From Anaerocolumna chitinilytica (GTDB taxonomy: Bacteria; Bacillota; Clostridia; Lachnospirales; Lachnospiraceae), in NCBI RefSeq assembly GCF_014218355.1, contig NZ_AP023368.1:2608001-2672000 (forward strand): 64,000 bases of DNA, written 5' to 3'. Both the position numbers and the translations under genes were made by a program. Below the pieces are notes generated by a model. The model had not been told where the DNA came from, did not search any database, and saw nothing but the letters and a program-made list of their open reading frames with translations. Shown one piece after another: positions 52,281-61,412 of the stretch. Position 1 is the first letter of the stretch. Each line of letters begins with the position of its first letter.

Positions 52281-55079
52281 ATGAACCATAAAATGATAGG
52301 AATTCCTTTAGAAGGATTTGCAGAATTTAGCAGAAAAGCGGCAGCAGAGGGGGCAGTTCTTCTTAAAAATGAAGGAATGGTACTTCCCATTAAATCAGGA
52401 GAAAAGGTATCCGTATTTGGAAGAATTCAAAAGAATTATTATAGAAGCGGAACCGGTTCAGGCGGTAGTGTTAATGTTGCTTACACTACAAATCTTCTTG
52501 ATGGTTTAAGAAGCAAAAAAGATATTTCGGTTAATGAAGAGCTGGCAGGCATATATGAAGAATGGCTTCTGACGAATCCTTTTGATAATGGTGGTGGAGT
52601 ATGGGCAGGCGAACCCTGGAACCAGAAAGAAATGCCTTTAAGTGATGAAGTGGTAGCAAATGCGAAAAAACAATCCCTCAAAGCAATTGTTGTCATTGGG
52701 CGTACGGCCGGGGAAGATAAAGATAATGCGGATGCTCCAGGAAGCTATCGATTGACAGAAGAGGAAGAAGATATGCTTAAAGTAGTTACCCGTTATTTTG
52801 AACAGGTAGCTGTTGTATTGAATGTATCCAATATTATTGATATGAGCTGGATGGAGTCAAAGGAGCATAAATATCCTATAAAATCAGTTATCTATGCTTG
52901 GCAGGGTGGTATGGAAGGCGGTAATGCTATTGCAGATGTCTTGACCGGTGAAGTAACCCCCAGCGGAAAGTTAACAGATACCATTGCATACTCTATTAAG
53001 GATTATCCTTCCACTGTAAATTATGGCGGTGAGAGTGAGAACTTGTACCAGGAAGATATTTATGTAGGATATCGTTACTTTGAAACCTTTGCACCTGAAA
53101 AAGTGCATTTTGAATTCGGTTATGGTTTATCTTATACGAATTTTGCAATTACAACGCTAAAGTCTAATGTAACCATTAATGAAAAGGGAGAAAATCTTGA
53201 ATTTCAGGTAGCTGTAAAAAATATCGGAGAAAGCTATTCCGGTAAAGAGGTTGTAGAGGTTTATTATGAAGCACCTCAGGGCATGCTTGGAAGACCTGTT
53301 AAAATTCTTGGTGCCTTTGCTAAAACAGCTGCTTTAAAGCCCGGTGAAGAAGAGATTCTTACGATTATGATCCCTGTGGCAGCAATGGCTGCTTATGATG
53401 ACAGCGGCGTAACCGGACATCCTTACTGTTACGTATTAGAAGCGGGAGAGTATCATTTCTATATCGGTAATAGTATAAGAACCGCCTCCCTGGTCCAGGT
53501 AGATGGTAAGGATGGGTATGCAGTTGAAAAACTTATAGTAACAGAACAGTTACAACAAGCTTCTGCGCCTACAAAAGATTTCACCAGTATGAAACCTGGT
53601 AAGAAAATGGAAAACGGCTCCTATGAACTGACTTATGAGAAAGTTCCGAAGCTTGAAATATCTATGGAGGAAAGAATAAAGAACAATCTTCCGGAGGATA
53701 TACCCTATACACAGGACAAGGGTTATCTGCTAAAAGATGTTGCAGAGCAAAAAGTAACAATGGATGAATTCTTAGCACAGCTGACAAATGAGGATCTTGG
53801 GGCATTGGTCAGAGGAGAAGGAATGTGCCATCCCCTTGTAACCCCAGGAACTGCATCTGCTTTCGGAGGAGTTACAGACAGGCTTTTACACTTTGGAATC
53901 CCCTTAGCCTGCACTTCTGACGGCCCATCCGGTATACGAATGGATGGAGGACCGAAGGCAACCCAGGTTCCTATCGGAACTCTTCTTGCGGCTACCTGGA
54001 ACACGGACCTGGTGGAAGAATTATATGTAATGGAAGGGAAAGAGCTCTTACGTAATTGCATTGACATGCTTCTTGGACCTGGATTAAATATCAGAAGAAG
54101 TCCTTTAAATGGACGTAATTTTGAATACTTCTCCGAAGATCCGTTAATTACCGGTAAATTTGCAAGTGCTATTGTAAAGGGAATTATGAAAGGCGGTTCC
54201 AATGCTACCCTAAAGCATTTTGCCTGCAACAATCAGGAGAAATTCCGTTCGAAAGTTGATGCTGTCGTATCTGAGCGTGCCTTACGTGAAATCTATCTGA
54301 AAGGCTTTGAGATTGCGGTAAAAGAAGGTGGAGCTAATGGTGTCATGACCTCCTATAACCCAATTAACGGACATTGGTCTGCCTCCAATTATGACTTGAA
54401 CACAACTATCTTAAGAGGTGAGTGGGGGTTTGAGGGAATCGTTATGACAGACTGGTGGGCTATTATGAATGATGTGGTAACCGGTGGTGAAGCAGACCGT
54501 AAGAATACCCATTTCATGGTAAGAGCACAGAACGATCTTTATATGGTGGTATCTAACTTTGGAGCAGAAGTAAATGCGTATAGAGATTTAACAGAGGAAG
54601 CTCTGAGAGAAGGCACCTTAACCAGAGGAGAATTACAGCGTTGTGCAAAGAATATCTGTGATTTTATTATAAAGGCACCGGTATTTAAGAGAGATGAAAG
54701 CTTTACGGAAGAGGCTGTACAGGTGAGGGCTGATGCAAGTGCTGCAGTTTACGAGGAAGCTTCGTTTTGCCTCCATCAAGAAGATTCTGTTGTAACGCTA
54801 AAGAGTGAGGGTAAAACCTTTATTGAAGTAAAGAATGCCGGAAGCTATCGACTGATTGTAAAAATTAGATCCTTTGGCAGCGATCTAGCACAGACCTCCT
54901 GTACTTTGTTATTAAACAATACCCAGGTGGCTACCATTCAAACCGGTGGAACGGATGGGCAATGGGTAAAACAAAAGCTTATAAAAGCTGAGTTTCAAGA
55001 AGGACTGTATTCTCTTGAACTGAAGGATTTAAAACAAGGTATGGAAGTAGAGAGCGTGGAGTTCAGACAAATTTCTTAA
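52281..55079 (+). CDS. GH3 beta-glucosidase, circularly permuted, with C-terminal extra domain
   Basis: A 932-residue protein with the same permuted domain order as the GH3 at 39835: (alpha/beta)6 domain first (AAAEGAVLLKNEGMVLPI), fibronectin-like domain (GKEVVEVYYEAP), and the catalytic barrel at about 500-810 with the nucleophile Asp D724 in VMTDWW, KHFACNNQE and GRNFEYFSEDP. The last 110 residues form an extra beta-sandwich-like domain resembling a carbohydrate-binding module. No signal peptide, so it acts in the cytosol on imported oligosaccharides. GGAGATAAAGG precedes the ATG. It lies beyond the EEP gene and is followed by a terminator. Confidence 0.88.
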   Translation: MNHKMIGIPLEGFAEFSRKAAAEGAVLLKNEGMVLPIKSGEKVSVFGRIQKNYYRSGTGSGGSVNVAYTTNLLDGLRSKKDISVNEELAGIYEEWLLTNPFDNGGGVWAGEPWNQKEMPLSDEVVANAKKQSLKAIVVIGRTAGEDKDNADAPGSYRLTEEEEDMLKVVTRYFEQVAVVLNVSNIIDMSWMESKEHKYPIKSVIYAWQGGMEGGNAIADVLTGEVTPSGKLTDTIAYSIKDYPSTVNYGGESENLYQEDIYVGYRYFETFAPEKVHFEFGYGLSYTNFAITTLKSNVTINEKGENLEFQVAVKNIGESYSGKEVVEVYYEAPQGMLGRPVKILGAFAKTAALKPGEEEILTIMIPVAAMAAYDDSGVTGHPYCYVLEAGEYHFYIGNSIRTASLVQVDGKDGYAVEKLIVTEQLQQASAPTKDFTSMKPGKKMENGSYELTYEKVPKLEISMEERIKNNLPEDIPYTQDKGYLLKDVAEQKVTMDEFLAQLTNEDLGALVRGEGMCHPLVTPGTASAFGGVTDRLLHFGIPLACTSDGPSGIRMDGGPKATQVPIGTLLAATWNTDLVEELYVMEGKELLRNCIDMLLGPGLNIRRSPLNGRNFEYFSEDPLITGKFASAIVKGIMKGGSNATLKHFACNNQEKFRSKVDAVVSERALREIYLKGFEIAVKEGGANGVMTSYNPINGHWSASNYDLNTTILRGEWGFEGIVMTDWWAIMNDVVTGGEADRKNTHFMVRAQNDLYMVVSNFGAEVNAYRDLTEEALREGTLTRGELQRCAKNICDFIIKAPVFKRDESFTEEAVQVRADASAAVYEEASFCLHQEDSVVTLKSEGKTFIEVKNAGSYRLIVKIRSFGSDLAQTSCTLLLNNTQVATIQTGGTDGQWVKQKLIKAEFQEGLYSLELKDLKQGMEVESVEFRQIS

Positions 55080-55113
55080 TATTACAAAGGAAACATTTTT
55101 AGCAGTTATTAAT

Positions 55114-55161
55114 AAAAGGAGCAAACTGGTATTACCTTTATAAGACCAGCTTGTTCCTTTT
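55114..55161 (+). terminator. Terminator of the second GH3 gene
   Basis: A stem of about 17 bp (55114-55130 with 55145-55161, two mispaired positions) with an A-rich left and T-rich right arm. Confidence 0.75.
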
Positions 55162-55175
55162 GTAATATTCAACTC

Positions 55176-55204
55176 TTGTATAGTTTTAATATTTGGTATA
55201 TTAT
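55176..55204 (+). promoter_or_regulatory. Putative vanR promoter
   Basis: TTGTAT (55176-55181) and TATTAT (55199-55204) are 17 nt apart. Transcription would start near 55211, which excludes an upstream start codon of vanR at 55176. Confidence 0.6.
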
Positions 55205-55238
55205 TCTAAATAAAGTATATGAAAATATGAGGACAAAC

Positions 55239-55928
55239 ATGGGCGAGACAATATTAATAGTAGACGATGAAAAGGAAATTGCTGATTTACTGGAATTATA
55301 TTTGAAAAATGAAGGCTTTAATGTATATAAATACTATACAGGGAAGGAAGCACTTGCCTGTATTGAATTTCATAAAATCAATCTAGCCATTCTGGATGTG
55401 ATGCTTCCGGATATCGATGGCTTTCGTATCTGCCAGAAGATTCGGGAAAAATATTTCTTTCCAGTAATAATGCTGACTGCGAAAGTTGAGGATATGGACA
55501 AGATTATGGGGCTTACTCTTGGTGCGGATGATTATATTACAAAACCTTTTAATCCCCTGGAGTTAGTCGCCAGGGTTAAGACACAGCTTCGCCGTTATAT
55601 GCGGTACAATACAGCAGAAGAGGCAGAAGGTATGGAATATGACATCAGGGGATTAGTTATCAATAAAGAAACCCACCAGTGCCTGTTATATGAGGAAGAA
55701 TTACCTCTAACTCCCATTGAATTCTCTATCCTTTGGTATTTGTGTGACCATCGGGGGAAGGTGGTATCCTCTGAGGAGCTTTTTGAGACAGTTTGGCAGG
55801 AAAAATTCCTGGATAATAATAATACCGTAATGGCGCATATCGGCAGATTGAGAGAAAAGATGAAGGATAACTCCAAGAAACCGAAGTTTATAAAGACAGT
55901 TTGGGGAGTGGGGTATAAAATTGACTAA
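55239..55928 (+). CDS. vanR: VanR-type response regulator
   Basis: A 229-residue OmpR-family regulator: receiver domain with the acidic pair D9-D10, phospho-accepting D53 (AILDVMLPDIDGF) and switch Lys in DDYITKPFNP, then a winged helix with TPIEFSILWYLCDHRGKVVSSEELFETVW and the wing NNNTVMAHIGRLREKM. Its context (VanS, D-Ala ligase, VanXY, racemase genes) marks it as VanR of a vanG-type set. GAGG precedes the ATG at 55239. When phosphorylated it should activate the vanG promoter; a GTAATC inverted repeat at 57229-57247 is the likely binding site. Confidence 0.82.
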   Translation: MGETILIVDDEKEIADLLELYLKNEGFNVYKYYTGKEALACIEFHKINLAILDVMLPDIDGFRICQKIREKYFFPVIMLTAKVEDMDKIMGLTLGADDYITKPFNPLELVARVKTQLRRYMRYNTAEEAEGMEYDIRGLVINKETHQCLLYEEELPLTPIEFSILWYLCDHRGKVVSSEELFETVWQEKFLDNNNTVMAHIGRLREKMKDNSKKPKFIKTVWGVGYKID

Positions 55929-57015
55929 AGGAACAAATATCAGGAAAAGTCTTACTGGGTTTATCTTTACTCGTTTTATTTTATGGGTAGTAGGCTACAC
56001 ATTGCTTTTACTGGGAGGATATCTGTTTGCAAGAGCTTTTGTTGGAAGTTTTATCTGGTACTCTGAAAATCCCCTTTATCAGTTACTTTCAATGATAAAT
56101 AGGAATATTAAGCTGTTTATAAGTGGTGTGTGGGGTATTGGAGTAGCTATAATCTTTTTCTATTATTGGTTTAAGACACTAGGCTATTTGGATCAAGTCG
56201 TAAAAGCAGCGGAGGAGATATATAAACCGGGGGAAGAGCTTATAAATCTGCCAGCCGAGTTAAAAGAGGTAGAAAACCAGATGAATCAGACAAAACTGCA
56301 TGTTCGGCGGGGAGAGATGGTGGCAAGAGAAGCTGAGCAGAGGAAGAATGATCTGGTAGTATATCTGGCGCATGATTTAAAGACCCCATTAACTTCGGTT
56401 ATCGGATATCTGTCATTGTTAGAGGATGAAAAGGAAATCTCAAAGGAATTACAGGAGAAGTATCTTTCTATTGCTCTTAGTAAATCAGAGCGTCTGGAGG
56501 AATTAATAAATGAGTTCTTTGATATAACCAGATTCAACCTTACCAATCTGACCCTCGAATTAAGCCGCATTAACATTACCAGAATGCTGGAGCAGATAAT
56601 ATTTGAGGCAGGACCTTCTCTGAAAGAGAAGGAGCTCTCCTGTGAATTAAAAGCTGACGGAGATATCTATATGCGCTGTGATACCGGTAAGATGCAGAGA
56701 GTATTTGATAATCTTCTCCGTAATGCCATTAATTACAGCTTTGAAGAGGATACAATTGTTGTGGCTTTAAAAAAGGAAGGCAACAACATTCACTTTATCT
56801 TTATAAATCATGGTAACACCATCCCGGAAGAAAAGTTAAACCGTATCTTTGAGCAGTTTTATAGATTGGATTCGGCTAGACAGACAAGAACCGGCGGAGC
56901 AGGTCTTGGACTTGCTATAGCAAAGGAAATAGTAGAGCTTCATAAGGGCAAAATAACCGCTGCCAGTAAGGATGAACTTATTACTTTTGAGATAATGATA
57001 CCGGCTGATTTATAA
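55921..57015 (+). CDS. vanS: VanS-type sensor histidine kinase
   Basis: A 364-residue kinase with two membrane helices (about 15-40 and 66-86) and a short outer loop, as in VanS proteins of the vanG/vanC group. The phospho-accepting His is H151 (YLAHDLKTPLTSV), followed by an ATPase domain with NLLRNAINYS, HGNTIPEEKLNRIFEQFYR and TGGAGLGLAI. It starts at TTG 55921, overlapping the vanR stop by 8 nt, with GGAGTGGGG upstream; no later ATG keeps the first helix. It probably senses glycopeptide or cell-wall stress. Confidence 0.82.
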   Translation: MTKGTNIRKSLTGFIFTRFILWVVGYTLLLLGGYLFARAFVGSFIWYSENPLYQLLSMINRNIKLFISGVWGIGVAIIFFYYWFKTLGYLDQVVKAAEEIYKPGEELINLPAELKEVENQMNQTKLHVRRGEMVAREAEQRKNDLVVYLAHDLKTPLTSVIGYLSLLEDEKEISKELQEKYLSIALSKSERLEELINEFFDITRFNLTNLTLELSRINITRMLEQIIFEAGPSLKEKELSCELKADGDIYMRCDTGKMQRVFDNLLRNAINYSFEEDTIVVALKKEGNNIHFIFINHGNTIPEEKLNRIFEQFYRLDSARQTRTGGAGLGLAIAKEIVELHKGKITAASKDELITFEIMIPADL

Positions 57016-57151
57016 TGGCATAATAACATGTACATCAGAAGTTAAGTCTTTTTCACTTGCTGATAGAATATTTAAGTATTTAAAAAATCAATGTTAGAAA
57101 ATCGTAAGAAATTCCGTATAAAAAAGAAGGAATTTCATGTTAGAAAACGAA

Positions 57152-57209
57152 AAAAGGCTGTCCGCTTCTTTGGTATGATGATATCAAAGCAGCGGACAGC
57201 CTTTTCTTT
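57152..57209 (+). terminator. Terminator between vanRS and the vanG operon
   Basis: A 15-bp perfect stem (57152-57166 with 57191-57205) with an inner 5-bp stem and a T-rich tail separates the regulatory genes from the resistance-type genes, so the latter depend on their own promoter. Confidence 0.85.
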
Positions 57210-57228
57210 TTACTTCTTTAACTAAAGT

Positions 57229-57253
57229 GTAATCGATAATAGATTACTATAAT
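57229..57253 (+). promoter_or_regulatory. vanG promoter with putative VanR-P site
   Basis: GTAATC-N7-GATTAC (57229-57247) directly abuts TATAAT (57248-57253). The -35 box is poor, so activation by a regulator bound to the inverted repeat is likely. Confidence 0.55.
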
Positions 57254-57298
57254 CCAGTTTGAAGGGCTGTACCTTATGAATATTTAGGAGGAATGAAA

Positions 57299-58354
57299 AT
57301 GTTGAAAAAAAATATTGCAGTGATATTTGGCGGATGTTCATCGGAGTACGAGGTATCCCTTCAATCGGCATCATCCATATTAAGAGTCCTGGAAGAGATG
57401 GGAGAATACAATATTATTCGAATTGGCATAACCAGAGAAGGAGTTTGGTACCGCTATTTGGGACCTTTGTCAGAGATTGAGGCGGATACCTGGAAGGATA
57501 AAGAACAGTATCTAAACGCAGCACTAATCTCTCCGGACCGAAGTTTAAAGGGGATAATTGAGTTTACGAAGGGCGGCATTAAAACAACGAAGCTTCATGG
57601 AGCTTTTCCGGTACTTCACGGGAAGAACGGTGAGGACGGAACTGTGCAGGGATTAATTGAACTGGCAGGTATTCCATTGATTGGCTGTGATACTGAGAGC
57701 TCGGCTCTGTGTATGGATAAAGATAAGGCTCACAGGCTGGTGAAAGAAGCCGGAGTTCTTGTACCAAAAGCAGTTCTATTAAATGGAACAGAAGAGGAAG
57801 AACTTATTCTTAAGAAGGTAAGGGATATGTCATACCCTGTATTTGTAAAGCCTGTAAAAGCCGGTTCTTCCTTTGGTATTACGAAGGTATATAAGGAGGA
57901 AGAGCTGATTCCGGCTATCAAAGAAGCTTTTCATCATGACAGAGAGGTGCTGATAGAAGAAAATATTAGCGGTTTTGAAGTAGGATGTGCAGTTATGGGC
58001 AAGGATAAGCTGATTATTGGAGAAGTGGATGAAATTGAGCTAACGGAAGGCTTCTTTGATTACACAGAGAAATACACCTTAAAGAGTTCGGCAATTCATA
58101 TGCCTGCCCGAATTGATGAGGAATCAGTTAAAAGAATTAAGGAGAGTGCGGCTCTTATCTACCGAACCCTGGGCTGCAAAGGATTTGCACGAGTTGACAT
58201 GTTTTTTACGGAGAAAAAAGAAATTGTCTTTAATGAGGTTAATACCATTCCGGGTTTTACCTCTCACAGTAGGTACCCAGGAATGATGAAAGGAATCGGT
58301 TTATCCTATGCGGATATCTTAAGCAGACTTATCACAGAAGAACTTATGGGCTAA
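57299..58354 (+). CDS. vanG: D-alanine--D-serine ligase, VanG-like
   Basis: A 351-residue ATP-grasp ligase with the family start GGCSSEYEVSLQSA, KAGSSFGITKV and the C-terminal ARVDMFF and FNEVNTIPGFTSHSRYPGMM stretches. Its omega loop reads FDYTEKYTLKSSAIHMPARI, the form known from D-Ala:D-Ser ligases of the VanG/VanC/VanE group, rather than the KYF-containing loop of D-Ala:D-Ala ligases. It would make cell-wall precursors ending in D-Ala-D-Ser. The ATG at 57299 is 7 nt after AGGAGG; the ATG at 57293 is too close. A housekeeping ligase role is less likely given the neighbours. Confidence 0.85.
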   Translation: MLKKNIAVIFGGCSSEYEVSLQSASSILRVLEEMGEYNIIRIGITREGVWYRYLGPLSEIEADTWKDKEQYLNAALISPDRSLKGIIEFTKGGIKTTKLHGAFPVLHGKNGEDGTVQGLIELAGIPLIGCDTESSALCMDKDKAHRLVKEAGVLVPKAVLLNGTEEEELILKKVRDMSYPVFVKPVKAGSSFGITKVYKEEELIPAIKEAFHHDREVLIEENISGFEVGCAVMGKDKLIIGEVDEIELTEGFFDYTEKYTLKSSAIHMPARIDEESVKRIKESAALIYRTLGCKGFARVDMFFTEKKEIVFNEVNTIPGFTSHSRYPGMMKGIGLSYADILSRLITEELMG

Positions 58355-58377
58355 AACACATCATGTGGAAGGTTAGG

Positions 58378-58405
58378 TTGAAAAAACAAAAAGCAGTTTT
58401 TTCAA
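58378..58405 (+). terminator. Hairpin between vanG and vanXY
   Basis: TTGAAAAAA (58378-58386) pairs with TTTTTTCAA (58397-58405), with AAAAAGCAG before the right arm. It resembles the lacI terminator at 51146-51175 and probably acts as a partial terminator inside the operon. Confidence 0.5.
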
Positions 58406-58459
58406 TGACGCATTCAGGAGTATCAAGCCGAAGAATTGATACTCACGAAAGGGGTTAAT

Positions 58460-59215
58460 ATGAAAGAAATAACAGTTAATAGAAAGGATGTCTATTGCGG
58501 ATATCTGCTACTAGTAAATAAAGATTATCCATTGAAACTGTTTGATATAAAGGAAGAAAACCTTTCAAGAATACAATCAGATGTATATTTGGAGAATAGG
58601 GCCGCTTCAATGTTAAGGCAGCTTCTAAATGAACTTAAAGCAGAGAAAAAAATTACAGCGGTCAGCGGATATCGCAGTATAAAAGAGCAAGAGGAAATCT
58701 ATAGAGATTCCTTAAAAGAAAACGGACAGGAGTTCACAGAAAAATATGTTGCTTTGCCAGGAGCAAGTGAGCATCAGACCGGATTAGCAATAGACCTTGG
58801 CAAAAAGCAGGAAAATATTGATTTTATATGTCCTGAATTTCCGGAGGAAGGAATATGTCAGGAATTTCGCCAAAGGGCAGCTGATTTTGGATTTATTCAA
58901 AGATATGAAAAGCAAAAAGAGAACATCACGGGAATCGGTCATGAACCCTGGCATTTTCGTTATGTGGGATATCCTCATTCCATGATTATCCGTGAAAGCA
59001 GCCTCTCCCTAGAAGAATATGAAGAAAAATTAGAAAGTCATGGTTATGAAGAAAATCCCTTAATCTATCAGAAGAATGGGCAAAGGGTTGAAATCAGCTA
59101 TCTTAAGGTTACCGATGGGGACATACAGAAGATAAAGCTGGAGGAAGATACGATATGTCAAATATCCGGCAATAACAAAGAAGGAATAATTATAACAAAA
59201 TGGCAGGGAAGGTGA
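58460..59215 (+). CDS. vanXY: D,D-carboxypeptidase/dipeptidase, VanXY-like
   Basis: A 251-residue zinc peptidase of the VanY/VanX (M15) family. Zinc ligands H105 and D112 are in SEHQTGLAID, H165 in GHEPWH, and the catalytic Glu is E162. The signature and the C-terminal extension of about 60 residues (EEYEEKLESHGYEENPL and on) match VanXY proteins of the vanC/vanG groups, which split D-Ala-D-Ala and remove terminal D-Ala. No signal peptide, so it acts in the cytosol. AAAGGGG precedes the ATG at 58460. Confidence 0.83.
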   Translation: MKEITVNRKDVYCGYLLLVNKDYPLKLFDIKEENLSRIQSDVYLENRAASMLRQLLNELKAEKKITAVSGYRSIKEQEEIYRDSLKENGQEFTEKYVALPGASEHQTGLAIDLGKKQENIDFICPEFPEEGICQEFRQRAADFGFIQRYEKQKENITGIGHEPWHFRYVGYPHSMIIRESSLSLEEYEEKLESHGYEENPLIYQKNGQRVEISYLKVTDGDIQKIKLEEDTICQISGNNKEGIIITKWQGR

Positions 59216-59219
59216 AGGG

Positions 59220-60257
59220 ATGGGAGAGAGCAGAAAATACCCCCGAATTGATGCCTTTCGCTTGATTGCAGCATTGTTCGTTATCGCTATACACACCTCA
59301 CCTTTGAGGTCTTATAGTCCCTATGGGGATTTCATAGTAACAAGGGTACTTGGAAGAGTTGCAGTACCATTTTTCTTTATGGTTTCAGGTTTCTTTTTAT
59401 ACAACAGTAAGGAGATAGGTACATCAAAAATCTTGAACTTTATTAAAAAAACTACTTTTCTATATGTTATTTCCATATTGCTTTACCTTCCGGTTAATTG
59501 GTATATGGGATATTTCAAAGGGAAAATGCTGGCATTTCGTCTGCTGCGGGATATTGTAATTGACGGGACCATGTATCATTTGTGGTATCTTCCGGCAGCT
59601 ATTACAGGAGCAGCAATTAGTTTTTGGTGCTTACGGTTACTTGGACTTAGAAAAGCATTGATAGTTACCGGGTTGCTATATTTGCTTGGACTGCTTGGGG
59701 ACAGTTATTATGGATTAATAGAAAATATACCGGGATTAGGCAGCTTTTACATGGGATTGTTTCACATCATGGATTACACAAGAAATGGATTTTTTATGGC
59801 ACCGCTGTTCTTTCTATTAGGTGCAGTTATTAGGAAATATCGAAAGACAGCTGAGAAGATTAGCATATGGATGTTACTGTGCGGTATTCTTCTAATGACT
59901 TTAGAAGCTACAATTCTAAGAGACATAGGAGTTATGCGCCACGACAGTATGTATATTAGCCTGCCACTGGTTATGTTCTTTCTATTCTTGCTGCTGCTAA
60001 AAAAGGAAGGCCGTGAATTTAAGAGCTTTCGAACCATCTCAATGGCGGTCTATATTATTCATCCTCTTGTAATCATTGCTGTCAGAGGTATTTCTAAACC
60101 GTTAAAACTTACGGAATACACCGTAAATAACAGTTTAATTCATTTCCTGGTAGTGGCAGCAGGGTCTTTCCTTGCAGGAATAGTCTATTATCTGGCAGCC
60201 AATAAGTTGACAAAAGAAAGGGGGAGGACTCATGTTGTCTACGAAAATAATAAGTGA
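59220..60257 (+). CDS. Acyltransferase-3 membrane protein: VanT membrane domain as a separate gene
   Basis: A 345-residue membrane protein with about ten helices, starting RKYPRIDAFRLIAALFVIAIHTSP, the family start with His in the first helix. VanT serine racemases normally carry this membrane domain fused to the racemase; here it is a separate gene. It begins 5 nt after the vanXY stop with GAAGGTGAAGGG as ribosome site and overlaps the racemase gene by 26 nt in another frame. It may take up L-serine for the racemase. Confidence 0.8.
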   Translation: MGESRKYPRIDAFRLIAALFVIAIHTSPLRSYSPYGDFIVTRVLGRVAVPFFFMVSGFFLYNSKEIGTSKILNFIKKTTFLYVISILLYLPVNWYMGYFKGKMLAFRLLRDIVIDGTMYHLWYLPAAITGAAISFWCLRLLGLRKALIVTGLLYLLGLLGDSYYGLIENIPGLGSFYMGLFHIMDYTRNGFFMAPLFFLLGAVIRKYRKTAEKISIWMLLCGILLMTLEATILRDIGVMRHDSMYISLPLVMFFLFLLLLKKEGREFKSFRTISMAVYIIHPLVIIAVRGISKPLKLTEYTVNNSLIHFLVVAAGSFLAGIVYYLAANKLTKERGRTHVVYENNK

Positions 60258-61404
60258 GGAAAATAATTATCATATAATTGACAGAAAAGAAAGTAAGGAC
60301 AGAGCGTGGATAAGCATAAACAGCGAAAATCTTCTTAACAATGTGAGAGAACTTCAGAAGATAATGCCACTATCCTGTAAACTGATGGCAGTTGTCAAGG
60401 CAAATGCTTATGGCCATGGAAGTGCTATGACAGCATCCTTACTGAATAAAGCAGGAATCTTTTGTTTTGCTGTGGCTACCTTACAGGAAGGAATTGAATT
60501 AAGGCTGCAGGGAATAAAGGGGGAAATTCTGATATTGGGATATACAAGTCCGTCCCTTGCAAATGAACTTTATGAATTTCAGCTAACACAGACTGTCATA
60601 GATTCCGCACATGGAAGAGCACTGATAGAAACTGCCTTGCCATTAAAAGTGCAGATAAAAATCGACACAGGAATGCACCGGCTTGGCTATGCACCGGAAG
60701 ATATAGATAATATTATGAGTATATTCAAGGCCTCCAACCTCAGAGTAATGGGTGTATTTACACATCTTTGTGTGGCTGATAGTTTAGAAAAAGAGGATAT
60801 AGCATTTTCAAAAAGGCAAATTGACAGATTCTATCGCTTGGTTAAGGAACTTACATTACGAAAAATACAGGTTCCAGTTCATATACAAAGTACCTATGGG
60901 CTCTTAAATTACAACAAGCTTTCCTGTGATTATGCAAGAATAGGCATAGGAATGTATGGCACCTTAAGTTCAGCGAGAGATAAAACAATCTTACAGCCGG
61001 CAATAAGCCCGGTATTATCTCTCCATTCTCGAGTGGCATTAGTCAGAAAAGTAGAAAACGATGAAAGTATTGGATATGGCAGAACCTATATCACCGAGGG
61101 TGAAAGGACAGTTGCAGTTATAACAATAGGTTACGGGGATGGGTATCCCAGAAACTTGTCAGAAGGAAGGGGACAGGTTATCATAAAAGGGGTAAAAGTT
61201 CCAATAGCAGGACGAATCTGTATGGACCAGCTGATTGTTGATATCACAGGTGTGGAGGGTATCCATATCGGCGATATAGCAACTCTTATCGGAACAGAGG
61301 CTGAAGAAACAATTTCTGCAGGGGAAGTTGCAGATGAAGCCGAAACCATAACCAACGAGTTGCTGTGCAGGTTAGGGAATCGGCTTCCCAGAATGTATGT
61401 GTAG
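60232..61404 (+). CDS. vanT: Serine/alanine racemase: VanT catalytic domain
   Basis: A 390-residue PLP enzyme of the alanine racemase fold: PLP Lys K56 in VVKANAYGHG, IGMYGTLSS, TIGYGDGYPRNLSEG, GRICMDQLIVDI. At the place of the substrate-binding Tyr of alanine racemases (Tyr354 in the Geobacillus enzyme) it has Asn, N383 in LCRLGNRLPRMYV, as reported for VanT, which makes L-Ser conversion likely. The ATG at 60232 lies after GGGGGAGG and inside the end of the membrane gene, so the split is real and translation coupled. It supplies D-Ser to VanG. Confidence 0.85.
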   Translation: MLSTKIISEENNYHIIDRKESKDRAWISINSENLLNNVRELQKIMPLSCKLMAVVKANAYGHGSAMTASLLNKAGIFCFAVATLQEGIELRLQGIKGEILILGYTSPSLANELYEFQLTQTVIDSAHGRALIETALPLKVQIKIDTGMHRLGYAPEDIDNIMSIFKASNLRVMGVFTHLCVADSLEKEDIAFSKRQIDRFYRLVKELTLRKIQVPVHIQSTYGLLNYNKLSCDYARIGIGMYGTLSSARDKTILQPAISPVLSLHSRVALVRKVENDESIGYGRTYITEGERTVAVITIGYGDGYPRNLSEGRGQVIIKGVKVPIAGRICMDQLIVDITGVEGIHIGDIATLIGTEAEETISAGEVADEAETITNELLCRLGNRLPRMYV

Positions 61405-61412
61405 TATGAGTA

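Noticed and set aside
53723..54232. 169-codon antisense reading frame inside the second GH3 gene
   Set aside because: Lies wholly over the conserved GH3 catalytic domain; no ribosome site and no recognisable product.
59220..61404. vanT interrupted by a frameshift (sequencing error or decay)
   Set aside because: The racemase has its own ATG with GGGGGAGG upstream and the membrane gene ends cleanly, so two real genes are more likely.
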